DNA of 64,000 bases from Pomphorhynchus laevis (lineage: Eukaryota; Acanthocephala; Palaeacanthocephala; Echinorhynchida; Pomphorhynchidae): assembly GCA_012934845.2 (NCBI GenBank), contig WNNJ02000282.1, positions 124,001 to 188,000 on the forward strand. The letters run 5' to 3'. Below the pieces are notes generated by a model. That model did not search any database. It had not been told where the DNA came from and saw only the letters and a program-made list of their open reading frames with translations. Below are positions 1 to 10,747 of this stretch, piece by piece. The position numbers and the translations under genes are program-made. Numbering within the stretch: position 1 is the stretch's first letter; each line of letters begins with the position of its first letter.

Positions 1-2262
1 ATATTATTGATAATCATATTATAGCACTAGTCACTCAACCAATAACCGAAATACATGACTTCAACCAAGTTGCTTTCGAGAGTATTGACGGATCAAAAAT
101 AATTGAGGCTGCTAAGAGAACAAAGGGTAGTGCAGGACCTTCTGGAATGGACGCAAAAGCATGGACCGAAATGCTTTCGAATTTCGGTACGGAGTCACAA
201 AAATTAGCGGATGCGCTAGCATTGTTTGCTCAACGAATCGCTACTAAGGAAGTTTCTGATGAGTCGATCAAAGCTTTTACGACAAGCCGCCTTATTGCAT
301 TAAGTAAGAATCCAGGTGTGCGTCCAATTGGAATAGGTGATGTCTCAAGACGTATCGTATCGAAAGTCATACTTGATGTTGCACGGCCACAGCTACAACA
401 GATATGCGGTAAAACACAGTTTTGTGCTGGTCAGCGCGCAGGTACTGAATGTGTAGTCCATGCCTTACGTGATTTGTTATCGAGTAAACCAAATTCGGTG
501 GTCTTGACTATTGATGCAGATAATGCATTTAATCGAATCAACAGAAAAACTGCCCTGGCCAACATGCCACAAATATGCCCAGCGCTATCGAATGTTCTGT
601 CAAACCTCTATAGAAATCCGACGTCATTGACAATTGGGAATGAAATCATACTCTCCCAAGAAGGATTTACACAGGGAGATGTTTTATCGATGTCTGCTTA
701 TGCTGCAGCTACACTTCCTATGATACAAAAGATATCTGCGGAGTATCCTGATGTGCTCCAATGCTGGTATGCTGATGACGGCAATATGGTGGGTGATCCT
801 GATACAGTGAAGATGGCGTTTGAACTGCTACGAAAAATTGGACCGTCATATGGTTTCTTCGTTAATCCGGCGAAATGTCGACTATACGGAAATGGATGTA
901 TAGCTGAAACGCTCCACGCTTTATTTGATGATCTTCAAATTTCTGTTGACATGGATGGCGTGTCTATATTGGGGTCTCCCATTGGAAAGGATGACTTTAT
1001 AAACGAGCATATTCAATCTGATGTACGTTCGTTGATCGAGACAGTTACTCGTCTCACACAAATCGGTCGTTCAGAGCTACAGATTGCTTTCGTTGCTCTC
1101 ATAAGATCTCTTCAACAAAAATGGATACATATGCAACGGTCATGCCATTGCTCGATTGAGTGGTTTGAGGCGCTGGCACAATCGATAAGATCGATGATAA
1201 CTGAATTAACTGGAATTGACATTAAAACAAATGAAGTTCTATGGAGGGTGTTTAAGATGACTTTGAGAGATGGTGGTATCGGCGTTAAAGACCCTATGCG
1301 TTCAGTAGACCAAGAATATAACGCTTCACGTATGGTGTGCGAGCCATGTTTAGGAGACGTTACGGGGCTAGATCTAATAAATAATCAAAACAGATTATGT
1401 AAAGAAATTCGTGCTAACCGTTTAAAAGCGGAAAGGATGAATCGCAATGACATTATAAATCAGGTCGACCCTACTCTCAAGAATGCCATCGAGCACGCAT
1501 CAGTATCTGGATCATCTTTGTGGTTGTCAACATACCCAACAAACAGTTATTCTTCCAGAATAAGTAATACAGTCTTTCAAGATGCACTAGCCACCAGATA
1601 CGGATTTCTCCATCCCTCATCACCGAAATACTGTCAATGTAAAGAACAAAACTCGATATCACACACTTTCTCGTGCCCTTTAGGCGGACTTGCCATCAAT
1701 GAGACACGATGCCGTCCGTGATTTTCTAGCGAATAGATTATCCGAATGTTGTCGTAACGTAGCAATCGAGCCAAAACTATCCCCTCTGCATGATGAAATA
1801 TGCTTCCAAAATTACGGTACAACTATTGATCGTGAAGCGAGACTTGACATATCATGTTCCGGAATCTTTGGAAACAGAACGGAGTGTACTTTCCTTGATA
1901 TCTGCGTGTTCAACGCATACGCTCCCTTTAACTCCAGTAAGAGTATCGGACCATGCTTCGAATATCATGAACTAAGGAAGAAAAGGAAGTATCTTGAGAG
2001 AGTAAATAGCATAGAGCATGCGTCATTTATTCCCGTAGTATTTTCGATGCTCGGTGGGGCGGGTACGGAAGCGGCAAATCTGTTAAAGAGAATCGCGGGC
2101 TCCATGGCAAGGAGTCATAACAGCTCATACAACGATGAAATAAGCAGATTACGTAGTGGCATCAGCGTTATCCTTGCAAAGATGACTTCTCGATGTGTCC
2201 GTGGAGCTCGATCAGCTATAAATCGTCCTCAAAGGGATTTATGTTTAATCAATGAAGAATAA
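1..2262 (+). pseudogene. REL-A copy 1: non-LTR retrotransposon RT + restriction-like endonuclease (5' cut by window edge)
   Basis: Encodes the polyprotein of a non-LTR retrotransposon that would nick DNA and reverse-transcribe its own RNA there. The frame is open from base 3, so the 5' end lies outside the window. RT motifs are visible: GPSGMDA near base 135, a DADNAFN palm motif, GFTQGD, and the catalytic YADD at 768-779. A C-x-C-x7-H-x3-C knuckle lies near 1633-1680. The frame shifts once near 1684 (an extra G compared with the copy at 35399) and resumes at 1690-2262 with a PD-(D/E)XK-like core (ARLDI then FLDICVF). The copy at 35399 is nearly identical, so the family moved fairly recently. 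It lies upstream of and co-oriented with the PASK exon, probably in an intron. The family (RT + knuckle + REL, common in cnidarian and sponge genomes) is recognised with good confidence; the formal clade name is not. Confidence 0.85.
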
Positions 2263-2395
2263 TTTAGTGACTTTTTGAATATTAAAACTGGCTTGGTGAG
2301 GTTTTTTTCTTTAAAATTGTAAATTAAGGCCCATTTGCGGGAACCTATATTAATGTAATAATATTTATAATAAAAAATAATATAAAAAAAATCAT
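2263..2395 (+). other. 3' UTR and tail of REL-A copy 1
   Basis: Non-coding tail after the stop. It contains a short hairpin, CCCATTTGCGGG (2330-2341), followed by AACCT, and ends in an A/T-rich tail. The same tail follows the copy at 35399-36502, and the hairpin recurs in two more divergent copies. Confidence 0.7.
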
Positions 2396-2499
2396 ATTAT
2401 TAATATGATTAATAAGTATATAAAATAAATATTATTTTATTGATATTAATATTATTAATATCAATAATCATATTAATAATCATATTATTAATCATAATA

Positions 2500-2990
2500 T
2501 GTAGTGATATTGATTTTCTTCGAAATCATTTAAATAATTTTATATACACGTGTATTAAACTAGGTTACTATAAAAATAAAATCAAACTGAAAATCGTAAA
2601 ATATATAGTTACAAAATATTAAAAGATAATCATATGCATAGGCATAATCAATTATCCACACCAGACAAATTCTTTCTGTTTCGTGTTGATAATTTATTTT
2701 GCCTAAACATATGATTAGATGGCAAACGAACGTAATTTTAACAAAATAAAAATATAAATTTACACTCTTAAGCAAAAGATTTTATGGATACCAAATAATA
2801 TACTATGTATTAGAATAAGATACTCGATAATCAAATGTCATCAGATGACATGCCATTAGCATTATTTATTTGTCACCTATGTTGTATCGATAAACTTTTA
2901 TTTATCCCGCTTCTATGTTGATTCGAAAAATAGGGGCCGAAACATGATAATATAGCAGTTTCTTCTATGAAACTGCTATGTTATCATAGT
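2500..2990 (+). mobile_element. PLE-B remnant (C-terminal shard and 3' tail)
   Basis: A decayed piece of the PLE-B reverse transcriptase C-terminus. The translation near 2505-2600 (DIDFLRNHLNNFIYT, then KLGYYKNKIKLKIVKYI) matches the better-preserved copy at 31838-32524. It is followed near 2780-2830 by a degraded version of the terminal LWMDNK and the characteristic 3' flank. No catalytic motifs remain. A further tiny shard of the same coding region lies near 3050-3130. Confidence 0.7.
2944..2987. repeat. Near-perfect inverted repeat, 19-bp arms
   Basis: Arms 2944-2962 and 2969-2987 are complementary apart from one mismatch, with a 6-nt spacer. It lies in the PLE-B remnant tail. The other PLE-B tails do not carry this palindrome, so it probably arose locally by template switching. 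Confidence 0.8.
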
Positions 2991-3389
2991 TTATTTTATG
3001 ATATTGTTTTAAAAATCATTTTTATAATTTAATAAATACATTATTTAAACTTAGTCTATAAGTTTGAAATTTAGTTTTTTTAAACTTAGTCTATAAAAAT
3101 AAAATCAAACAGAAAATCGTAGATTTAAATCAGCAAAATATTTTAAAAAAATAAATGTAAACTCTGTAGCTGAAAATCTTTACGGGTAGAGCTTTTTGCA
3201 TGCTTTAAGCATTGACGTTTCGTTTAGTTAACAATATAATTTTAGTTTTCAATTTGTCGATGTATGTATATTTTTAGTTTTTAACTCTAGCGTTTATAAA
3301 AAAACAACGGTTCCAAAATAAACTTTTTTAACATTTATGTATCTTCTTAAAACCTTAACATGCATTTAATGCTATTTTTCTCGCTTAAG
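2991..3389 (+). other. Intronic AT-rich sequence before the PASK exon
   Basis: No gene is visible apart from the PLE-B shard near 3050-3130. The stretch ends in a pyrimidine-rich run and AG at 3388-3389, which fits a 3' splice acceptor for the following exon. Confidence 0.55.
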
Positions 3390-4248
3390 GTATAAAGGAA
3401 AACCTGGTGATATATGGAGTTTAGGTGTGACTCTTTTCATGCTAATGTTTGGATTCCTTCCTTTTAAAGAGCCATATACCATTATAAGAAGTATTCGACT
3501 TCTTCCCAACTTGACTTCGGAACAAATGTCAGATCTCTTTTCGGATTTGTTCTGTCCACTTCCGCAAACTAGAATTACATGTGAACAACTTCAAATTCAT
3601 CCATGGGTTCATCAGGATGTTAATATTGAATTATATAAATGGGAAGATGTTGTTAAACGGGGTGACGCTCAAACACATATTGATTATCAAGCGTTTCAGT
3701 GCAGTCCACCAGTTAGTCATAATTCAGATAATAGCGAGGATCAGCAATCTTTAAAAGCCTATACTGGATGCAGTCCAGTTGTTGATCGTCGCAGACGTCA
3801 GTCATATAGTATCAACTCAATTCTAAATAAAACAATAGATGAATATGATTTAGACGCAGATTTAAATCCGATTCCTCATAATGTTAGTAATGAGCAGGAA
3901 GACAGTCAACAAGTCGACCGTTCGATTACTTCATTTATGCGATCATTAAGTGATAATCTTAAGAAAGTGAAGAGCTTTGATAGTGTAGAAAATGAGAAGC
4001 ATCATAATAATGAGCACGATGAAGACACTGCCTACGAAGAAGAATGCTACGATGGCGAAAATTGTGTCGATAATATCCCCGTTGATGAGGATATTTCTTT
4101 TTCAAGTTTTGATGAAACTATTAAGCACGATAATGATGGCCGAGATATAGACGTCGTGGCAGAGGAAAACATCAACAGCAATCATGACAGTGACCATCAT
4201 AATCGCTGCGACGAGAATGGTGAAAGTTTAGCATCCAAAAATAAATAA
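3390..4248 (+). CDS. PASK: PAS-domain serine/threonine kinase (PASK-like), 3'-terminal exon
   Basis: Encodes the end of a protein kinase domain and an acidic tail. The reading frame enters at a splice acceptor (AG 3388-3389) with a DIWSLGVTLFML stretch (kinase subdomain IX) and continues to IHPWV (subdomain XI). The block after it, VNIELYKWEDVVKRG, matches the region directly after the kinase domain of animal PASK, a metabolic-sensing kinase. The residual 200 or so residues are rich in Asp, Glu, Asn and Ser, look disordered and are not recognisable. The N-lobe, catalytic loop and PAS domains must be encoded by upstream exons outside the window. A poly(A) signal follows at 4466. The PASK identification comes from recalled family sequence; kinase membership itself is clear. 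Confidence 0.75.
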
Positions 4249-4465
4249 ATATCGAGTATTGCCATGCATTTTTAATCTTAAGATGATCGTGATTTAAAAC
4301 TAAATGATATTTCTGCTTTTGTATGGTGATTGAAAGTTTTGTATATTTTTGCTTTGCAAGGTGAAAACTTCGCAATAATAGTGGAATTTACTGTTAAAAT
4401 GATATGTGTATTCGTTTTCTGTGTATGATGAATACATTTATAAATGTTTTATATAATTATTGTTC

Positions 4466-4471
4466 AATAAA
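4466..4471 (+). promoter_or_regulatory. Poly(A) signal for the PASK-like gene
   Basis: AATAAA about 220 bp after the stop codon, followed by a T/G-rich stretch. This is a plausible 3' end for the host transcript. Confidence 0.5.
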
Positions 4472-5210
4472 TGTTGTCAAATTGTTTCTGCTTTCGTTTG
4501 ACTTTAGAAATTGGTTTACACTGAAAATAAAATCTGGGACATGAGTTTGTGCTTTGCATTGAAAACAGCACAACAACTAAAATGACATAATCAAATAGAA
4601 AACCGTTTTATTTAGAAAGTAAATGGTTTTGAAAGTAAATAGTTTTATTTAGAAAGTAAATGGTTATTACTTCCTTAATATGTTTTAATATTTCAAAACT
4701 CAGCGAAGTAAAGATAATCGTTAAAAATAAACTAACTTTTCGATCATTAGTGTAACATGTATATTTTTAATTATTAAATACAGAATTTAATAAATTAATT
4801 TATTTTTATGACGATGAAACATTGCCACAGACTCAAAGTCTAAAGGAGCAATCCAAATGACTCCAATCCAAATCACGTTTCAGTGATTTTAATGTTGGAT
4901 GTCGATCACTTGAATCGTCTGCTTTATGAACAATTAGATTGAATGAAAGACTTTCATGATGTTTAGAAATATCATAAATATTATGATATATATCATAATA
5001 TGGAGGAGTCTATAATACTCATCCATAATTTTATACTCATGGAGGAATATAAACTATATTCATGAGTTTATATTCATGGAGGAGTATAAAAAGGTATAAA
5101 GGTTGAAGTATATTATATTGAAATCCAAAATTACACAAAAATCCAATAGAACCCAGGTTCATATGTAGGATAAACCTGAGTTTTTAATCTTTAAATCTAG
5201 ATTAAAACCC
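4472..5210. other. Intergenic AT-rich sequence with small local repeats
   Basis: No gene is recognised. A 24-bp phrase (TTATTTAGAAAGTAAATGG core) occurs twice, near 4604 and 4642. Between about 4960 and 5095, short phrases around ATGGAGGA and TCATGAG are repeated in both orientations. This may be degraded mobile-element sequence. Confidence 0.4.
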
Positions 5211-5214
5211 TTTT

Positions 5215-5400
5215 TTATTTATATGAATAAAGTGATTAAAGCACATAAAAGAATATTGTGAGGTATAAAATATTATTTCAGTATTGATTCTAAAAAAGAA
5301 ATCTTAGAACACACAAAAGGAAAAAAATTCAAAATAAAAATACTTACGGTATTAGTACGCTTTATACAAATAAAGATTTAGCTTATATTTAACAAGCGTA
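5215..5400 (+). mobile_element. PLE-B remnant (RT thumb/fingers shard)
   Basis: The plus-strand translation shows broken pieces of the PLE-B segment running from NKILKVIKAHFKK to TYDFSTLYTNL. The nucleotide match to the reverse complement of about 33900-34065 is easy to see, but there are several indels. It is non-functional. No element ends were found. Confidence 0.6.
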
Positions 5401-5599
5401 AGAAAAAATAATCTTATATTCGAAAAAAGATAACAGAGAGAGCATATTATTAGTCAAAGCAAAAATCAAAATACAATGTTACAAATGTCTCCTAGCGAGC
5501 AACAATCATTAAAATCAGCTAATTTCGCAATCAATATGTCAATGACTTAAATAACTCATTGCTAAAACAAGTCTCATGAGGTTGTCGACATAACATTCC

Positions 5600-8500
5600 A
5601 TGGTATCCGTATTTGAGCTTGGACGTGCTCAGATGTTACAATAGATAAATGTCGCGCGGATCGAGGAGCTCGCAAGCATGTGGAGATCGCCCTAGCAATG
5701 GAGAGGCTTATTTTCGTTCGTAACTAGACGACGGAATCCGCGTATAGGGATTCCTTTTTCGTTTAGCTTCCACGCAATCGTCTTGATCATGGCACCTGCT
5801 GATGGTCCGATCCAACCAGTCGCAGCTATAACTATCGGACAGAATGTACTGTGGTCCACCTCCTTTATTCGCTCTTCATATTTGTTGCGTTTTCGCGTCT
5901 CATGATACTCGAAGCAAATGATACGGATTTTGACTGGTATGACGGAGCATTGCTGGTAAAAATACAAACGTCAAAAAACGTTCGCTCCATCCTGCTGCCA
6001 AACAGGCCGCAACATACGATATCCGGGCATGCATCTGGTTTTCTTGTAGTTGTGACCCGTTGGAAAGGAATTGATTCGGGTACCGCTTCCAGCTGAGGTT
6101 CAAGTCCCACTCCATTGCATACAAGTGTCAATGTGTCAGCCACTATGTTGCGAATCTCGTTGTGTCGGATAATAGGCAGGGCACCCCTTTTACAGGAAAG
6201 AGCATGTGTCATGTTCTGATTGTCGCCACAACTATAGTTTTTCGCCATACCTGTGGGAGTCCGGTTGAAGCAAGCCGCTAGAGCATCCCGAAACTCTATC
6301 GACGTAAGATGAAGCCACTGTTGTTCTAGTGGTTGTACTGTAAGCCAGCTGGATGCACCCTTTAAAGAAGCAAACTGTAGGTGTCTATACATACCTTCTG
6401 TGCCAAACTCGTTTATCTCATTTAGTTTATCGATGTTGCGCTTGTTGTTCATGTCCTTAATGGTGTTGGCTGTCATCATCTGCTGAGTATGTTTTTGAAC
6501 TGGATTTGTAGTATCATCGTATGCTTTGCACAGCATTTTAGATCATATATTGAAGTTCTTCTTCCTTTACCGGATCCATCATTCCAAGACCGCTCATACG
6601 TGGTGGAAGAGTGTATATTGATTTGAGGATTGATGAAGTGGGGTGATCAAATGTTTTAGACGCAAATACAACGAAGATATCATCACCTAGCGGTTTAAAC
6701 CATTCAGGAGAGCACGCCGTTGTACGTATAAGTTGAACCGATTTATACTGGAAGGCATGAACATAGGCCGCATAGGCGGAGTGAGCATCAACGTCCGAGA
6801 TAGTACTCATCTTTGATACGATATTCTGCCATCGACCAGTAGCGCACGTCACTTGCTCTTCAACGAAGTCAGTGGAACCCATGGGTGTTCCAAGCAGTAT
6901 CACACCTCGTTTGGACATAGAAACATTCGTTTCCGCGAACAGTTTATGTGCGACTTTGGTACATGAATGATGATAAAGAAGACTATTTATGTCGTTGACG
7001 AAGTACCCATATTAAGGACCAGTGGTTTGCAAGATATCCCAAGTAACTCAAATCTTTCAGCGGTCCAACAAAAGTTGAGTCATCTGCATACCATCGCTGC
7101 GTGATGCTCGGAATCCTTGCTTGTATTCTATTGATTAGTGGCAACGATGCCGCTGCAAATACGGCCATTGCAAGCGGGTCGCCTTGGGTAAAACCCTCTT
7201 CCGATAGTATCTCACCGCCATCTCCAACCATGATCGCATGACCATTATGCATGCTAATAAGCATTCGACCCATCGATGGACAAACCATCCAAATATTTGC
7301 TAGCGTTAATTTTCGACTGATCCTGTTAAACGCGTTCTTGGCATCAATGGAGAGAATTCCCATTTCAGAATTTGAGTAGAATTTCTCTGATAACGAGTCG
7401 ATCGCGTATTCTATTCCAGCACGTTGTGCAGCACACAATTGTTCACGGCCTGCTACAGCTTGAAGATCCAACTTGACTACATTCCCAAGTATTTTACATA
7501 TGATTCTTCTTAGTGCCTCTCCTATCCCTATAGGTCTGACTCCAGGATTTTGTTCAATATGGTGAGGCGTGATGCGACCAAAGCTTCCAAGACCTCAAAA
7601 TCAATTTTATCCGTCGCAATTCGAAATGCCAAGCGCGAGATTATCTCCGCCAAATTTCGTGAATGTGTCTTGAATGTCGTTAACATTCGCTTGACGCGAG
7701 AATGCCAAACGCGAGATTATCTCCGCCAAATTTCGTGAATGTGTCTTGAATGTCGTTAACATTCGCATGGGCAGTGACCCCTGATGGTCCAGCACCTTCA
7801 CGAGTCTTCAAAGCCGCAGCAATTACATGGTCCGCGTCTATCACGGTAAAGACAACGTCATGACGGACGACACAATTTGGCAGTGGCCTTTGTAGCAATG
7901 CTTCCTGGTCAGCGTTCATGCCCTCCGGATGCATTTCACTTATCTCACGTAACTACGTCCGTTGAAATCATCGTCCCAATGAAATATCGGGCAATCGACT
8001 GTGTTCGATTGTTCCAGGGTTTTGATCGCAGCAGTGGTATTACCAGATTTGATCAATGACGAGAAGTGTTTTTTCCAGTCAACACGTTTGACTATGTTGG
8101 TATTTAATATACATTTTCGTTGGAGTACACGAGTTTCGTCCAGTAAGTTCTGAAGTTGACAGCTGTGCCATAGTGTAAGACGTCTTTTTGGCGTTTTCCT
8201 TATCAATTGCACCTTACGTGATGGAATTCGTTAAAGTAGGCACTGACATAATACCGTAAATTCTTTCAATGCTCTCCGTTTAACTTGTCCGCAACATTTT
8301 TGTATTTTTCACTAATCAGATCGATGAACATATCACTCTCTTTGCAGAGGGGGTAATGAAAAGAGATTAGGACGCCAACCGATGACCTCCAAATATGCAC
8401 TGGCAAGCTCATGTCTATACGTAGGACGAAACGTATCTCTATATTAGACAGTATTAGAGTTTTCATTTCTTGTCGATTCATGAACACGTTGGTTCTCTAC

Positions 8501-8765
8501 TTGGGATTCTTGAGTTGAAGTACCCCTTGTACTTTCATCAGTAATTGACAGTTGACATGGGATATCAACATTCGTGTTGATATCAACATTCGATTGGTAG
8601 TGCGGGGTCGGCACCTCCAAATTTCTGTAATTGTTGGCGATTCCTGCAATAAGGAGCTAGACAATCAACACATTTTATATTCATTCCCCCAAACATCGGC
8701 AACCTTGACAAACAGCCCTGTTTCCGTTACAATTGCAGCATCGTGGCTGAGATGCGGGTTTTCCT
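5600..8765 (-). pseudogene. REL-A copy: near full-length but broken CXC + RT + restriction-like endonuclease
   Basis: Reading leftwards from 8765: a Cys-rich CXC-like motif (CCNCNGNRAVCQGCRC, frameshifted, 8765-8640), a linker resembling the N-terminal region of the 40.2-kb copy (8490-7940), RT fingers and palm with DAKNAFNRIS and catalytic YADD (7079-7090), a thumb region (6918-6538), the knuckle CSCGDNQNMTHALSC, and the REL core (PDIVCCGLF, FFDVCIF) ending near 5692. At least five frame breaks and a 76-bp tandem duplication (7625-7770) disable it. It is the only minus-strand copy here that keeps both the N-terminal Cys-rich domain and the C-terminal nuclease. Confidence 0.8.
7625..7770. repeat. 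Tandem duplication, 76-bp period, inside REL-A
   Basis: A segment beginning AATGCCAAGCGCGAG at 7625 is repeated from 7701 with very few differences. It interrupts the RT N-terminal coding region and adds to the frame disruption. Confidence 0.85.
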
Positions 8766-8811
8766 CTGGGCATGTTAATAGTTGTGTTCACGTGATTGTT
8801 CGCGTGGTTAT

Positions 8812-8915
8812 CGTTGATTGTCGTCAAAGGTTGTCGTTGTCGTCAAATGTTGTCGTCAATGTTGTCGTCAAAGGTTGTTAATGTTGTCGTCGAAGGTTGT
8901 CGTCGAAGGTTGTTG
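8812..8915 (-). repeat. Degenerate short tandem repeat in the 5' UTR of REL-A
   Basis: On the minus strand the phrase CGACAACCTT or CGACAACATT recurs about eight times just upstream of the CXC-encoding start. Similar CGACAACCTT phrases occur upstream of the LINE-D' ORF1 (about 45018-45045), which supports a shared 5' region. Confidence 0.6.
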
Positions 8916-9102
8916 TGTGTATATTAGATTGTAGATCGATAATTATAGCTTTGCTGTATATATTATCTTGTAAGTATTTGTTTTCAAGATAGTTTAAACT
9001 CTGTAAACTATTGTATGTAGTTACTGATCAATAATATTTAAACTAAAAAAAGATAACATGTTAAAATAAATATAACGTCTATTTAACAAAAGTTAAAATA
9101 TC
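8916..9102. other. AT-rich 5' flank of REL-A
   Basis: No coding potential is recognised. It probably includes the outer 5' UTR of the minus-strand REL-A element: ACAATCTAATATACA read leftwards is also present upstream of the copy at 40207. Confidence 0.4.
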
Positions 9103-9330
9103 AAATTAAATCAGCTAACTGAGTCTACGTATTTAATATAATTATAAAATAAACAAAACATAATAATGCTAAATCAAAATTTAATAATTAAATAATAAAA
9201 TTAATAATTGTTTTTAGATTTTCTATAATTTAAATCAAGTTAAAAAATAAAAATTTAAAATAAATGTCATTTTTATGAATTGACCAATAAATAACAGACG
9301 TTGTGTCAGAATAAGAATTAGAGGTCATCA

Positions 9331-9420
9331 GGAGGAAATGCTATGCTATCAGGTTTCGGCCCCTAACTCCTCTACCCAACACAGCAGCGGGGCCAAATAC
9401 ATGCTAATGATGTATTTCCT
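9331..9420 (-). other. Structured 3' UTR module of PLE-B
   Basis: Two hairpins just past the RT stop: AAATACAT/ATGTATTT with a 7-nt loop (9395-9417) and GGCCCC/GGGGCC with a 25-nt loop (9358-9394). The module is repeated almost unchanged at about 31700-31800 and, more diverged, at 27480-27600. Conservation in otherwise decayed copies suggests a role in reverse transcription or RNA processing; that is inference. Confidence 0.55.
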
Positions 9421-9908
9421 CTGAAATAACTATCTAGTATCTTATTCTAATACAAAGTATATTATTTATTATCCATCCATAAAAATTTGCCACTTAAGAG
9501 TTTAAATTTATTCTTTATATTATTGTGTTGATTTATATATTTTACTATTTTCTGCTTGATGTTATTTTTATAGTAACCTAGTTTAAAATATGTATCTATT
9601 AAATTATTTAAATGATTTTGAAGAAAGCCAATATCATTACATATTGTTGCAATTCTTAAAATTTCATTATTTAATGTATTATATTTTATATTATATGGTA
9701 TGCATGAATGCTCATGCAAAAATATGTTTCTTGTAAATTTAAATATGTCATCTTTACGATATAAATTAATAGTAGTTTTAGTTAATGTTAATTTAATGTT
9801 CATATCTAGATATACACCTTTTTTATCATTAATATTGGTTTTGTTAAGAATAAGGCTTTCTGGATAAATGTGCTCACTAATTGAATAAAAATTATTAGAA
9901 ATAAATAC

Positions 9909-10747
9909 GGTGAAGCGCAAATTTTATTATTTTTCCCCCTATGGAAGAAATAAATAAACAGTGCTACTCTGTTACAGATATTATAATTGACTTTGAAAAA
10001 TCCGCTATAAATGCTTTCAAGCGTTCTTTTGAGAATGTTCAGATCCATTTGTGTTTGTTTCACTGGAGTCAAGCAATTCTTCGAAAAATGAAGGAGCTAG
10101 GTCTCTTTAAACTATACAAAGAGGATAAAAGTATTAGAGATTTATTAAAGGAAGTTATGGCACTACCACTCTTAAATCCCGAAAGAATACAATCAGGATT
10201 TGAGGAATGTAAAAGAATAATTTTTGAGAAACACCAGGAGAAAAAATGTGTAAAAATGTTTTTCCAATATATAAGCAATACTTTTATATATAATCATAAT
10301 GATTTAAGCTATCCTGTGGAAGAATGGAGTGTTTACACAAGAATTAAAAACAATCAATTCTTGACCACAAATACATGGGAGTTGGAATAGTAGTGCTTCA
10401 ACTGACTTCCCAAGAAATAGTCCTGATCTTGTCACTGTTATAATGTATTTAAGAACAGTTGAAGTAATTACCAAAATGAAAATTAGTGAAAAATTGCAAA
10501 GTTCGGTAATGGGTGAAGTAAGAAGTGAGAGGAAGAAACAAACAGAAAGAAAGTACACTTATATTAGAAATCTTTACGCCAAAGAAGAATCTTTTTCAAC
10601 CAGAAAAATGTTACAAATGTTAGCATCTGCATACAAATACACACTTAATTAAATATTTATTAATTTGATCTTTTTATTTTTTACTGTTTAAATTTTTTAA
10701 AATAAGTGTTAATCAAATTGCGCCTTTGGCGCAATTTGCGCTTCAGC
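9909..10747 (+). mobile_element. Small MULE DNA transposon inserted in PLE-B
   Basis: It is bounded by short terminal inverted repeats: GGTGAAGCGCAAATT at the left, and GCTGAAGCGCAAATT read inward from the right. It is flanked by a 9-bp direct repeat, AATAAATAC (9900-9908) and ATTAAATAC (10748-10756). The uninterrupted sequence at about 32270 has a single ATTAAATAC at this point, which confirms an insertion. A 9-bp target duplication is typical of Mutator-like elements. At 839 bp it is internally deleted. Confidence 0.85.
9941..10652 (+). pseudogene. MULE transposase, C-terminal part
   Basis: The first 149 codons (9941-10390) read VTDIIIDFEKSAINAFK followed by CLFHWSQAI, the C/H region and third acidic segment typical of MULE transposases. 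A frame break near 10385 precedes a second open stretch (10443-10652) that resembles the transposase tail. The N-terminal DNA-binding domain and the first catalytic Asp are absent, so it cannot be active on its own. Confidence 0.75.

Noticed and set aside
8552-8881. Plus-strand 109-codon open frame.
   Set aside because: It is the reverse complement of the REL-A CXC region and of the 5' UTR repeats.
8812-8915. CRISPR-like array (regular GTTGTCGTC repeats).
   Set aside because: Units are short and contiguous with no spacers, and the context is a eukaryotic LINE 5' UTR.
9331-9420. Hammerhead ribozyme in the PLE-B tail (CTGATGA and GAAAC on the minus strand).
   Set aside because: The boxes are only about 20 nt apart in the order GAAAC then CTGATGA, with no matching stem II and no room for stems I and III.
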